Source: Methanobacteriota archaeon
Lineage (GTDB): Archaea; Thermoplasmatota; Poseidoniia; Poseidoniales; Poseidoniaceae
Length of the DNA: 5,302 nt
Reading direction: 5' to 3'
Assembly (NCBI GenBank): GCA_011525095.1
Contig: WTIV01000238.1
Location: forward strand, 1 to 5,302
The position numbers and the translations under genes are program-made. How positions within the stretch are numbered: the first letter of the stretch is position 1; each line of letters opens with the position of its first letter. Below the pieces are notes generated by a model. That model ran no database searches. It was not told the DNA's origin and saw only the letters and a list, made by a program, of their open reading frames with translations. Positions 1-5,302 of this stretch are shown in pieces.

Positions 1-1253
1 GCGGAATCCCAAACGGTGATCTTGTCGATTTGTAGGTTGGAAATCGCTTCGACCTGGCGAGCGACGATATCCTCGATCTTCTCAACCATCAGCAGTGTAG
101 CAGCGGCCTTAGGGTCGCCACCTGCACTTGCAACTAGATTGGAGTAACCTGCTGCCTTTGCTTCTAGAACGGCTTTCACACCTTCCGCCTCAGCACGGTA
201 CTTTGCTAGGATAGCATCTGCTTCACCACTTGCGACACGGCGTTGGCGTTCAGCTTCTGCCTCTGCAGCGATTTCGATTTGAGTCTTGGCGATTTCTTCA
301 CGAACGATTTCTTCCGCCTTCAATCTCTCTTGCTCAAGCATATATTGTGCCTTTTGAACTTCCATTTCTGCAGTTCTGCGCGCAACTTCAGCACGCTGCA
401 TTGCTTCCGCTTCCTTTTCTGCTAGAGTAGCATTGTATTCTGCAATGCTTGCCTTGGAAGTGTTTTCACCCTCGATTGCAGTTGCTTCAAGAACAGCTAC
501 TTCTTTTCTTTGAGCTGCATCTGCACCCTTCTTACCGATTTCACCAGCAGCTGCGTTTTCTGCAACTTGGATGTCACGGACTCTGTGTGCTTCTGCTTGT
601 CCGATGTCACCATCACGGTTTGCAGCAGCGACATCTGACTTTGCAGCGTTGACAGCGATTGCTGCTGCCTTCTTACCGATAGACTCGATGTAGTCAGAGT
701 CGTCAGTGATGTCTGTGATGTTAACGTTGATTAGGTTTAGACCCAACTTGTTGAGTTCGTGACCGACGTTGTCACGGATGGACTCTAGGAATTGGTCACG
801 GTCCTGGTTAATCTGCTCGATAGTTAGAGATGCAACAGTAAGACGTAGTTGACCGAAGATAATTTCAGAAGCCATTGACTCGATTTGGGTCGGAGTCAAG
901 TGCAGAAGTCTTTCTGCAGCGTTGTTCATGATTAGCGGGTCTGTGCTAACACCCACTGTAAAGGTGGATGGGACGTTGATTCTGATGTTCTGTAGAGACA
1001 GAGCGTTTGTCAATGGGATGTTGATTGTCATTGGAATTAGACTCAACTTCTTCCAATCCTGAATCAGCGGCCACACAAGTGTAGCACCACCGTGAATACA
1101 GCGTGATGCTTTGCCGCCGCCAACACGTCCGTAAACGACGAGAATTTCGTCAGACGCACAGCGCTTGTATCTTGTTACAAGCAGTATTATACCGAATGCA
1201 AAAATTAGTCCAAAACCTGCAATTAGCAGGAATAGTGTTACTCCAGTGTCCAT
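1..1253 (-). CDS. Flotillin-family SPFH protein (partial, C-terminus beyond the left edge)
   Basis: Flotillins are membrane-anchored scaffold proteins that oligomerise into membrane microdomains; the SPFH (band 7) domain associates with the membrane and the coiled coil drives assembly. The visible 417 residues show an N-terminal hydrophobic segment (about 5-27) followed by a basic RYK, an SPFH domain (about 31-205) with the flotillin-type GGATLVWPL at 56-63, and a long Ala/Glu/Lys/Arg-rich helix (about 205-370) with many AEAE and KAEE stretches. At the edge, IDKITVWDS (409-417) matches the conserved end of the flotillin helical region, so probably only a short glycine-rich tail is missing. 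The ATG at 1253 is chosen because GAGGTG lies six bases upstream and the membrane segment follows directly. It is the last gene of the leftward block, ten bases after the NfeD-like gene, the same partnership as Bacillus yuaF-floT. Codons are strongly biased to C-ending forms (AAC, ATC, GAC) and CGT/CGC arginine, which suggests high expression. The family call is secure; the cellular role in this organism is inferred. Confidence 0.93.
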   Translation of the reverse strand, partial: MDTGVTLFLLIAGFGLIFAFGIILLVTRYKRCASDEILVVYGRVGGGKASRCIHGGATLVWPLIQDWKKLSLIPMTINIPLTNALSLQNIRINVPSTFTVGVSTDPLIMNNAAERLLHLTPTQIESMASEIIFGQLRLTVASLTIEQINQDRDQFLESIRDNVGHELNKLGLNLINVNITDITDDSDYIESIGKKAAAIAVNAAKSDVAAANRDGDIGQAEAHRVRDIQVAENAAAGEIGKKGADAAQRKEVAVLEATAIEGENTSKASIAEYNATLAEKEAEAMQRAEVARRTAEMEVQKAQYMLEQERLKAEEIVREEIAKTQIEIAAEAEAERQRRVASGEADAILAKYRAEAEGVKAVLEAKAAGYSNLVASAGGDPKAAATLLMVEKIEDIVARQVEAISNLQIDKITVWDS

Positions 1254-1259
1254 TTCATT

Positions 1260-1265
1260 CACCTC
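1260..1265 (-). promoter_or_regulatory. Ribosome binding site of the flotillin gene
   Basis: GAGGTG on the minus strand lies six bases before the flotillin ATG and shares bases with the TGA stop of the NfeD-like gene (1264-1266). Ribosomes ending the upstream gene would therefore stop on the initiation site of the next, which suggests translational coupling of the two partners. Confidence 0.75.
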
Positions 1266-1890
1266 ATTCTTCTTCTGATGTTAGTTCATCACCCTCGCTA
1301 AGCGGTTCTACAATCAAAGTAGATCCGATTACGTCTACTACTTTGATTAGTTCACCACTTGGAATTAGTTTTGTTTTGTCCCTGCCTCTTGCTAGAAGAG
1401 TACGCAGAGTTCCATCAACTGCAACTTGTACTTCTCCTTCCTCGTTTGGCTTGATTCGGGAGTATACGTGGCCTTTAGCCCCAATGGCGTTAGCGTGCTT
1501 CATGGTTCCATCAGCTTGCAGGTTAGAAATTCCAGCCATCATGTATCTGACCATGTACAGCGAGCCACCCGCTGCGAATCCGCCAGAAATGACAGCGATT
1601 ATTTCCTGGTCTGTTGCTGAAACCACGAACATTCCAGTTAATCCAAACATCATGATAGCAGCAGCGATTCCTTGCAGACTGAATAATTCAAACGCAAGTG
1701 TACTGTCCATGCTCACGTCAGTGTCAAACGCAGTATCGATGACTCCTCCAAGGACGTCACCGACCAGCATTAGTAACATCATCACAATGAAGAACAGAGA
1801 ACCGAATACTGCACAGCAAACGAAAATTATCTCGATTACAGATGGTGCGGTAAAGCCGAATATATCTGCAAGCCAATCAAAAACAGCCAT
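1264..1890 (-). CDS. NfeD/YuaF-like membrane protein with C-terminal OB-fold, flotillin partner
   Basis: NfeD-family proteins are encoded beside flotillin/SPFH genes and are thought to work with them in membrane organisation. This 208-residue protein has hydrophobic segments at about 19-43, 70-91 and 97-119. The second falls in FELFSLQGIAAAIMMFGLTG, which resembles the conserved Phe-Ser-Leu...FGxxG region of YuaF-type proteins. A linker with LQADGTMKHANAIGAKG (124-140) leads to a soluble beta domain at about 137-197, with the NfeD OB-fold pattern: GxVY, an acidic GEVQVAVDG turn, IPSGELIKVVDVIGSTLIV, and an acidic tail. There is no N-terminal serine-protease (ClpP-like) domain, so it belongs to the short NfeD1b-like type. 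The ATG at 1890 directly precedes the membrane part; only a weak GGGG lies upstream. It is 26 bases after the preceding small gene and 10 before flotillin. Family assignment is from remembered motif patterns, not a search. Confidence 0.85.
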   Translation of the reverse strand: MAVFDWLADIFGFTAPSVIEIIFVCCAVFGSLFFIVMMLLMLVGDVLGGVIDTAFDTDVSMDSTLAFELFSLQGIAAAIMMFGLTGMFVVSATDQEIIAVISGGFAAGGSLYMVRYMMAGISNLQADGTMKHANAIGAKGHVYSRIKPNEEGEVQVAVDGTLRTLLARGRDKTKLIPSGELIKVVDVIGSTLIVEPLSEGDELTSEEE

Positions 1891-1916
1891 TGCGACCCCA
1901 ACCTTCCCTACATTCG

Positions 1917-2153
1917 TTACTTAATGACCTTATTGCCGTCATCGTTTTTGGATAATTCTTCCTCGATTTTCTTTTTTTCATAAATTGCGACCAAAGAAAC
2001 CGATGCTCCACCTATGATTGCTGCGATTATAACATTCAGCCCAGCAGAGTATCCAATCAGGAAAACCCACAAGGGAAGAAAGGCGAAAAGAAATCTCCTC
2101 ATTACTGGCCAAAAACCGCTAAACAGTTCGTCAGTTGGGTCTGTTACAACCAT
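1917..2153 (-). CDS. Small two-helix membrane protein, unknown function
   Basis: I do not recognise this 78-residue protein. A polar acidic N-terminus (1-18) is followed by two hydrophobic helices, about 21-38 (after MRR) and 40-58, joined by a very short turn, and then a highly charged tail from 59 (EKKKIEEEL...) to the end. The Arg pair before helix 1 and the Lys-rich stretch after helix 2 suggest a hairpin with both ends on the cytoplasmic side. It lies between another small membrane protein and the NfeD-like gene on the same strand, so it is probably co-transcribed with the flotillin module. The start is uncertain. The ATG at 2153 is preferred because GAGTGG lies five bases upstream; an in-frame GTG at 2162, directly abutting the previous stop codon, would add three residues. 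The position and the coherent membrane topology argue that it is a real gene. Confidence 0.7.
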   Translation of the reverse strand: MVVTDPTDELFSGFWPVMRRFLFAFLPLWVFLIGYSAGLNVIIAAIIGGASVSLVAIYEKKKIEEELSKNDDGNKVIK

Positions 2154-2162
2154 CAAAACCAC

Positions 2163-2468
2163 TCAGAAGAACAGGGAACCCACAATGATTGTTAAGACCC
2201 ACATTCCAATTCCAAATCCAACGCCCTTTCCTTGCTTTGCCATTTGGTCAGGGTGGACTTCCTTCTGCATGTTCTTCATTGGGTTGATTAGTAAATCCCT
2301 TTGTTCTTGTCTAAAAACAACCAAAGCAAGAATAAAACATGCCGCAGCACCCGTTCCGAATAAAGTTGTAATTGCAGCGTCAACTTGTTCCATGAGTTTC
2401 AGTGAAAGCCAGATTTGAGTTACAGCCATCATGAACCACAGGAAAGAGCCCCTCTCAGCAACTGCCAT
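2163..2468 (-). CDS. Small three-helix membrane protein, unknown function; first gene of the flotillin block
   Basis: I do not recognise this protein, 101 residues from the chosen start. Hydrophobic segments lie at about 9-26, 33-52 and 84-101. Between the second and third is a charged, amphipathic loop (53-83) containing RQEQRDLL and NMQKEVHPDQMAKQGKG. The chain ends inside or at the boundary of the last helix (VGSLFF, then TGA). The ATG at 2468 is chosen because AAGGA sits four bases before it. An in-frame GTG at 2486 would add six residues, but the AAGGAG there overlaps that GTG itself and cannot serve it. It heads the leftward block; nine bases separate its stop from the next ATG, so it is probably co-transcribed with the NfeD-like and flotillin genes. 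A part in the same membrane complex is inference from position only. Confidence 0.72.
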   Translation of the reverse strand: MAVAERGSFLWFMMAVTQIWLSLKLMEQVDAAITTLFGTGAAACFILALVVFRQEQRDLLINPMKNMQKEVHPDQMAKQGKGVGFGIGMWVLTIIVGSLFF

Positions 2469-2573
2469 GAAATCCTTATGGCACACTCCTTATTGAGAAT
2501 TACCTCGGTTTGCCCCATCTTGATTCAAACTTAACACAGACTTATTCAAGTACTAATCGCGAAATCTCTGTTC
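2469..2573. promoter_or_regulatory. Divergent promoter region between the flotillin block and aroE
   Basis: These 105 bases must hold the start signals of both blocks. For aroE, TTATTCAA (2542-2549) is centred about 28 bases before the ATG and no Shine-Dalgarno sequence precedes that ATG. This fits a weak archaeal TATA box driving a leaderless transcript. For the leftward block, an AT-rich stretch (minus-strand GTTAAGTTTGAA, 2524-2535) is a possible but poor TATA element. The region also holds the inverted repeat TTGATTCAA (2520-2528) and a second ATTCAA 21 bases on. The assignments are by eye, and the box matches are weak. Confidence 0.4.
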
Positions 2574-3509
2574 ATGGGGAGAGTGCGTCACGCTGTTGCG
2601 GGCAATCCTATTGTTCACTCCCTATCCCCTGTGCTCACAGCACTGGTACATGCGCACCTTTCAAGGCAAGACGATGTTGATCTTCCTGGCTTGAAAGGTG
2701 TAGTAATAATTCCAACAGAGGGCGTTGAGAACGCACTCGCTTGGGGTTATGCAGATGGTCTACCTTCTCCTCCAGACTGGGAATATGTGGGTTCTCCATT
2801 GGGTAAATTCAGAGCAAATACACTCCTAGAGAGAGCGGTTGCCGCATCTTGTGCTGAACACAGCGAAGCAGATTCTCGTTTACCAAATGCCCGACTTGTC
2901 ACAGACAAATTTGAGCCTCAAGTCTTGGGTGATGAAGAGGTTTGGTTGTCTCTGACGTCGCCACTAAAACACCAACTTTCAATCGCCGCAGTAAAATGTA
3001 TTGACAATGCCATGGATATACGCTCTGTGAACACCCTTAGGTGGGATGGAATCACATGGTGGGCCGGTTCCAGTGACGGCCCAGGAATGTGTATGGTAGC
3101 CGAAGCTTTTGGAAAAAAATCCAAGGGTGTAATGGGCATTATCGGTGGGGGTGGAACAGCTCGCTCTGTCGCAGCAGCATGGACTAAATCCGGTGGCAAG
3201 ATTACTCAGATGGGTGGAAAAAGAGAACTCGACGAGGACGGCCCATGGGATCTAGTAGAATCCAAGGCTGATTTTGTTGTAAATTTCGATAATGATGGAG
3301 GAGACCTTTCAGTTAGGTATCAGAAAATGGATGGAGATTTCGAATCACGGGTCGAGTTTTTGTCAGCAAATGCAGATGGAAGATGGTTGCTTTGCGCTCA
3401 GCATCTACATTCTTGGGCAACACTTTGGGCACCACAATACTCAGAAAAACTTCCATCTCTTTCGCTTCTAATGACACGCTTGATTGCTGCGGAGGTGCAT
3501 TTAGGTTGA
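2574..3509 (+). CDS. aroE: Shikimate dehydrogenase, divergent (3-dehydroshikimate reductase)
   Basis: AroE catalyses the NADPH-dependent reduction of 3-dehydroshikimate to shikimate in aromatic amino-acid synthesis, in the cytoplasm. The 311 residues carry the expected landmarks in order: GNPIVHSLSP (10-19) with the shikimate-binding serines S16 and S18; SLTSPLK (126-132) with T128 and catalytic K132; VNTL (152-155) with N153; SSDGPG (166-171) with catalytic D168; the Rossmann glycine loop GGGGTARS (191-198); and Q276 in the C-terminal CAQHLHSWATLW helix. GGKR (214-217), at the end of the second NADP-domain strand, may contact the NADP phosphate in place of the usual NRT motif. It is longer than the usual 270 or so residues: the stretch from GNPI to the catalytic Lys is about 65 residues longer than in E. 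coli AroE, while the Asp-to-Gln distance is about 34 shorter. The ATG at 2574 has no Shine-Dalgarno sequence, and GNPI follows ten residues in, so this start is sound. Its stop overlaps the next gene. All key residues are present, so it is probably active. Confidence 0.9.
   Translation: MGRVRHAVAGNPIVHSLSPVLTALVHAHLSRQDDVDLPGLKGVVIIPTEGVENALAWGYADGLPSPPDWEYVGSPLGKFRANTLLERAVAASCAEHSEADSRLPNARLVTDKFEPQVLGDEEVWLSLTSPLKHQLSIAAVKCIDNAMDIRSVNTLRWDGITWWAGSSDGPGMCMVAEAFGKKSKGVMGIIGGGGTARSVAAAWTKSGGKITQMGGKRELDEDGPWDLVESKADFVVNFDNDGGDLSVRYQKMDGDFESRVEFLSANADGRWLLCAQHLHSWATLWAPQYSEKLPSLSLLMTRLIAAEVHLG
3491..3497 (+). promoter_or_regulatory. Strong ribosome binding site inside the aroE 3' end
   Basis: GGAGGTG lies eight bases before the TTG at 3506 and within the last codons of aroE. 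It decides the start of the secreted protein. With the overlapping stop/start (TTGA, 3506-3509), it implies translation coupled to aroE, or re-initiation after it. Confidence 0.8.
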
Positions 3510-5302
3510 AACGTGTATATCTGGTCTTGATTATCCTTCTCGCTCCAGTTGTAATTGCAGACCAATTTCCAAATCAGAACCAAAATTCAGGCTTCGTTGG
3601 GTGGCAAGTTGGTGAAGATGAAAAAATTGGTGAATTCAGAATTTCTTACCCAGCCTTAAGTGAAGGTGAAGAAACTAGTATGGCTCAGGACGGACCATTT
3701 GCAGTAGTTGTATTCTATGGTGATGAGGACGAGGGGAACGAACAATATGAATGGTTTCAGAACGCAACCTCTCCTTGGGGCTACATTACTTTGGTAGTTG
3801 AAGATGAAACCAGTTTCGAAGCAGTAGAATTCACACTCAGAGGGTGGAATAACGGTTCGATAACTACAGTGCCTGGGGCGCAAGGAATGTTTGCATTGAA
3901 CCACATCGCTCTGGGCGGACATGGAACGGGTGCTCACTACGCAGCAGAAATCGTCAAGAGTACAGATTTCAAAATCGACGGTTTGTTTGGACTTGGATTG
4001 GATGGCTCGCAGAGTGAATATTCTGAATCAGTAATACTCTCTCGGCCTTCAATAGCATTGTTTTTGACTGGCACGACCGATGACATAGCACCCGCAAGTG
4101 ATAACGTTAGAACATATCTAAATTCATGGCCAGGGGCATGGCAAATCATGTATCCAAGGGGTGCAAACCATATCGGTTATCAGACTACTGATACATTCTT
4201 TGAGAGGTTTGCAGATGGTGATTCCACAATGGGCAGGGATGGTCAACAGAATCATGCTATGCAGCATATATTGCCATATCTGAATCTCTCTCTAAAGGGC
4301 GATGATTCAGCATACCAAGTAGCATTCAACCGAGAGGATAAGACTGTGTCATCTGATTCAGATGCTTACATCGACGAGGAAATGAATCGCTCAAGGCTGT
4401 ACAAAATGGAGAATATCACTTCTAGCCTACCATCTGTTATGCTGTATCAATCATTCACTATTTCTGCAAATGTGACCATGCGTGACGGAAGCACTGCGTT
4501 TGGCAATGTATCATGCACGTTACCAGATGGGGAAATTGTCCTTGGTGACCTGCAAAATGATGTTGCATCTTGTGAATTGAATGGGACATCTCTGCTGCCA
4601 GGTCCATCGTTAATTGAATTAAGAATAGAGGACCACTCTTTTTCTGATTGGCTGGACATATTCATCAATCGGGTAGGTATTCCAATGCAAATTTTAGAGC
4701 CAATGCCTGAAATCGTTCTTGACCAACACGGCTCAGTTACCATTGATGCTGATATTTTTGCTACAGACCCTGATGGTGAAGAGATTCAATTCCAATCTGC
4801 CGAACTGTTCGGACAGAATTCATCAAAGCTCGGAGTCTTGAATCAGGTTGATGAAATAACGATTTCTCACGTTGCTGACCAAGAATGGGACGGCAAGTCA
4901 CAAATTAATCTAACACTCATGACGAGTGATGAAATGGTTGACATTGTTGCTAACATCACTGTTCTTCCAGTAAACGACCCTGTGTCGCAATATGAAACAG
5001 TTCCACAGCAGGCGACAATTGAGGACGGACAAAGTATTGTGGTGGATTTCTCAAATTACGTGAGCGACCCGGAGGGAGATGAATTGGTTGTAGTTGCGGC
5101 TCGTGAATATCCAGGGATTCGAATTACCTCGACTTCTTCAACTGTCCTAATCGACCCGCAGACACACTGGAATGGTGCTGAATTAATTGATTTCTATGTC
5201 TCGGATGGTGTTACAGAACCCGTTCAAGTCGTCGTGCCAATAAACGTCGAGGCTGTTGATGACCCAATTGAATTTTCATCCACCTCTTTCACGGTTGAAC
5301 TT
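3506..5302 (+). CDS. Secreted alpha/beta-hydrolase-fold protein with Ig-like and cadherin-like repeats (partial, open at right edge)
   Basis: This frame is open for 599 codons from TTG to the window end. TTG is chosen because GGAGGTG precedes it by eight bases and only this start includes the signal peptide (KR at 2-3, hydrophobic 4-17, likely cleavage after VIA-18). Residues about 30-280 resemble the dienelactone hydrolase/polyester hydrolase type: PFAVVVFYG strand, WGYITLVVED, the nucleophile-elbow region GGHGTGAH (137-144), LFLTGTTDDIAP (185-196) with acid D192, GANH (219-222) with His222, and LPYLNLSLKGDD near the end, like the LKGD end of that family. The elbow has Gly140 where Ser is expected, so classical serine hydrolysis looks impossible. 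An Ig-like segment (about 300-400) has C337 and C356, a possible disulphide. Two cadherin-like repeats follow and a third begins. There are eleven N-glycosylation sequons. It is probably an extracellular or cell-surface binding protein; the size and C-terminal anchor lie beyond the window. An unusual but active hydrolase cannot be excluded. Confidence 0.88.
   Translation, partial: MKRVYLVLIILLAPVVIADQFPNQNQNSGFVGWQVGEDEKIGEFRISYPALSEGEETSMAQDGPFAVVVFYGDEDEGNEQYEWFQNATSPWGYITLVVEDETSFEAVEFTLRGWNNGSITTVPGAQGMFALNHIALGGHGTGAHYAAEIVKSTDFKIDGLFGLGLDGSQSEYSESVILSRPSIALFLTGTTDDIAPASDNVRTYLNSWPGAWQIMYPRGANHIGYQTTDTFFERFADGDSTMGRDGQQNHAMQHILPYLNLSLKGDDSAYQVAFNREDKTVSSDSDAYIDEEMNRSRLYKMENITSSLPSVMLYQSFTISANVTMRDGSTAFGNVSCTLPDGEIVLGDLQNDVASCELNGTSLLPGPSLIELRIEDHSFSDWLDIFINRVGIPMQILEPMPEIVLDQHGSVTIDADIFATDPDGEEIQFQSAELFGQNSSKLGVLNQVDEITISHVADQEWDGKSQINLTLMTSDEMVDIVANITVLPVNDPVSQYETVPQQATIEDGQSIVVDFSNYVSDPEGDELVVVAAREYPGIRITSTSSTVLIDPQTHWNGAELIDFYVSDGVTEPVQVVVPINVEAVDDPIEFSSTSFTVEL
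4709..5266 (+). repeat. Two tandem cadherin-like repeat units within the secreted protein
   Basis: Residues about 402-492 and 493-587 share one layout: a Gly-Ser/Gln-Ser strand, a calcium-type turn (TDPDGEE at 420-426, SDPEGDE at 520-526), a Trp-x-Gly turn (WDG 461-463, WNG 555-557), an SD turn (474-475, 566-567), and a closing VNDP (489-492) or VDDP (584-587). The acidic turns are exactly 100 residues apart. This matches the tandem repeats of large bacterial and archaeal surface proteins, in which the acidic turns are expected to bind calcium. A third unit starts at about residue 588 and is cut by the window end. Confidence 0.8.

Noticed and set aside
230..652. Short plus-strand frames rich in Leu, Phe and Gln.
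   Set aside because: They are antisense to the Ala/Glu-rich coiled coil of flotillin; the repeated GCA/GAA codons read backwards as Cys, Phe, Leu and Gln codons.
1103..1924. Long plus-strand open frame of 273 codons.
   Set aside because: It lies antisense to the NfeD-like gene and the flotillin start, whose families are recognisable. Its product is Ser/Thr/Pro-rich without family motifs, and it has no convincing ribosome binding site.
2014..2418. Plus-strand open frame of 134 codons opposite the two small membrane proteins.
   Set aside because: The minus-strand frames have coherent membrane topology, tight operon spacing and ribosome binding signals. The plus-strand product is low in recognisable features and looks like a shadow frame.
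2487..2573. Possible small RNA or riboswitch in the divergent intergenic region.
   Set aside because: Only short, weak symmetries are present and no stable stem-loop or known riboswitch core is visible. The space is about what two promoters need.
3398..4743. Several minus-strand frames of 61-98 codons.
   Set aside because: All lie opposite the end of aroE and the secreted protein, which are supported by motifs, ribosome binding site and continuous frame. None shows a domain or a good start.
1..5302. Mobile element, CRISPR array, tRNA or terminator.
   Set aside because: No transposase motif, terminal inverted repeats, regularly spaced direct repeats, tRNA-like cloverleaf or hairpin followed by a T-run was seen on either strand.

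Overview
The window looks like chromosomal DNA from a marine planktonic archaeon, most plausibly a Marine Group II euryarchaeote (Candidatus Poseidoniales). This is inference. It rests on moderate GC, a mix of Shine-Dalgarno-led and apparently leaderless starts, a divergent AroE, a flotillin/NfeD pair, and a secreted protein with archaeal-style N-glycosylation sequons and cadherin-like DPDG repeats. No rRNA or marker gene is present, so a bacterial source is not excluded.

Layout: two gene blocks diverge from a short intergenic region of about 100 bases (2469-2573). Leftward (minus strand, in transcription order) are two small unrecognised membrane proteins (2163-2468 and 1917-2153), an NfeD/YuaF-like membrane protein with a C-terminal OB-fold (1264-1890), and a flotillin (SPFH domain plus Glu/Ala-rich coiled coil) that runs off the left edge (1-1253). 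Spacing is tight: 9, 26 and 10 bases. The flotillin ribosome binding site overlaps the NfeD stop codon, so this reads as one membrane-microdomain operon.

Rightward (plus strand) are a shikimate dehydrogenase (aroE, 2574-3509), then a TTG-started secreted protein (3506-5302, open at the right edge). Its start overlaps the aroE stop by three bases, and a strong GGAGGTG ribosome binding site lies inside aroE. The secreted protein has a signal peptide, an alpha/beta-hydrolase domain of the dienelactone hydrolase/polyester hydrolase type, an Ig-like segment with two cysteines, and at least two cadherin-like repeats of about 95 residues.

The most interesting points are these. The hydrolase domain keeps the acid and histidine positions of the catalytic triad but has Gly in place of the nucleophilic Ser. 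The AroE has about 65 extra residues in its substrate domain and a shortened NADP domain. Two unknown small membrane proteins sit in a flotillin/NfeD operon. I saw no mobile element, CRISPR array, RNA gene or convincing terminator, and nothing that amounts to a demonstrably new system.
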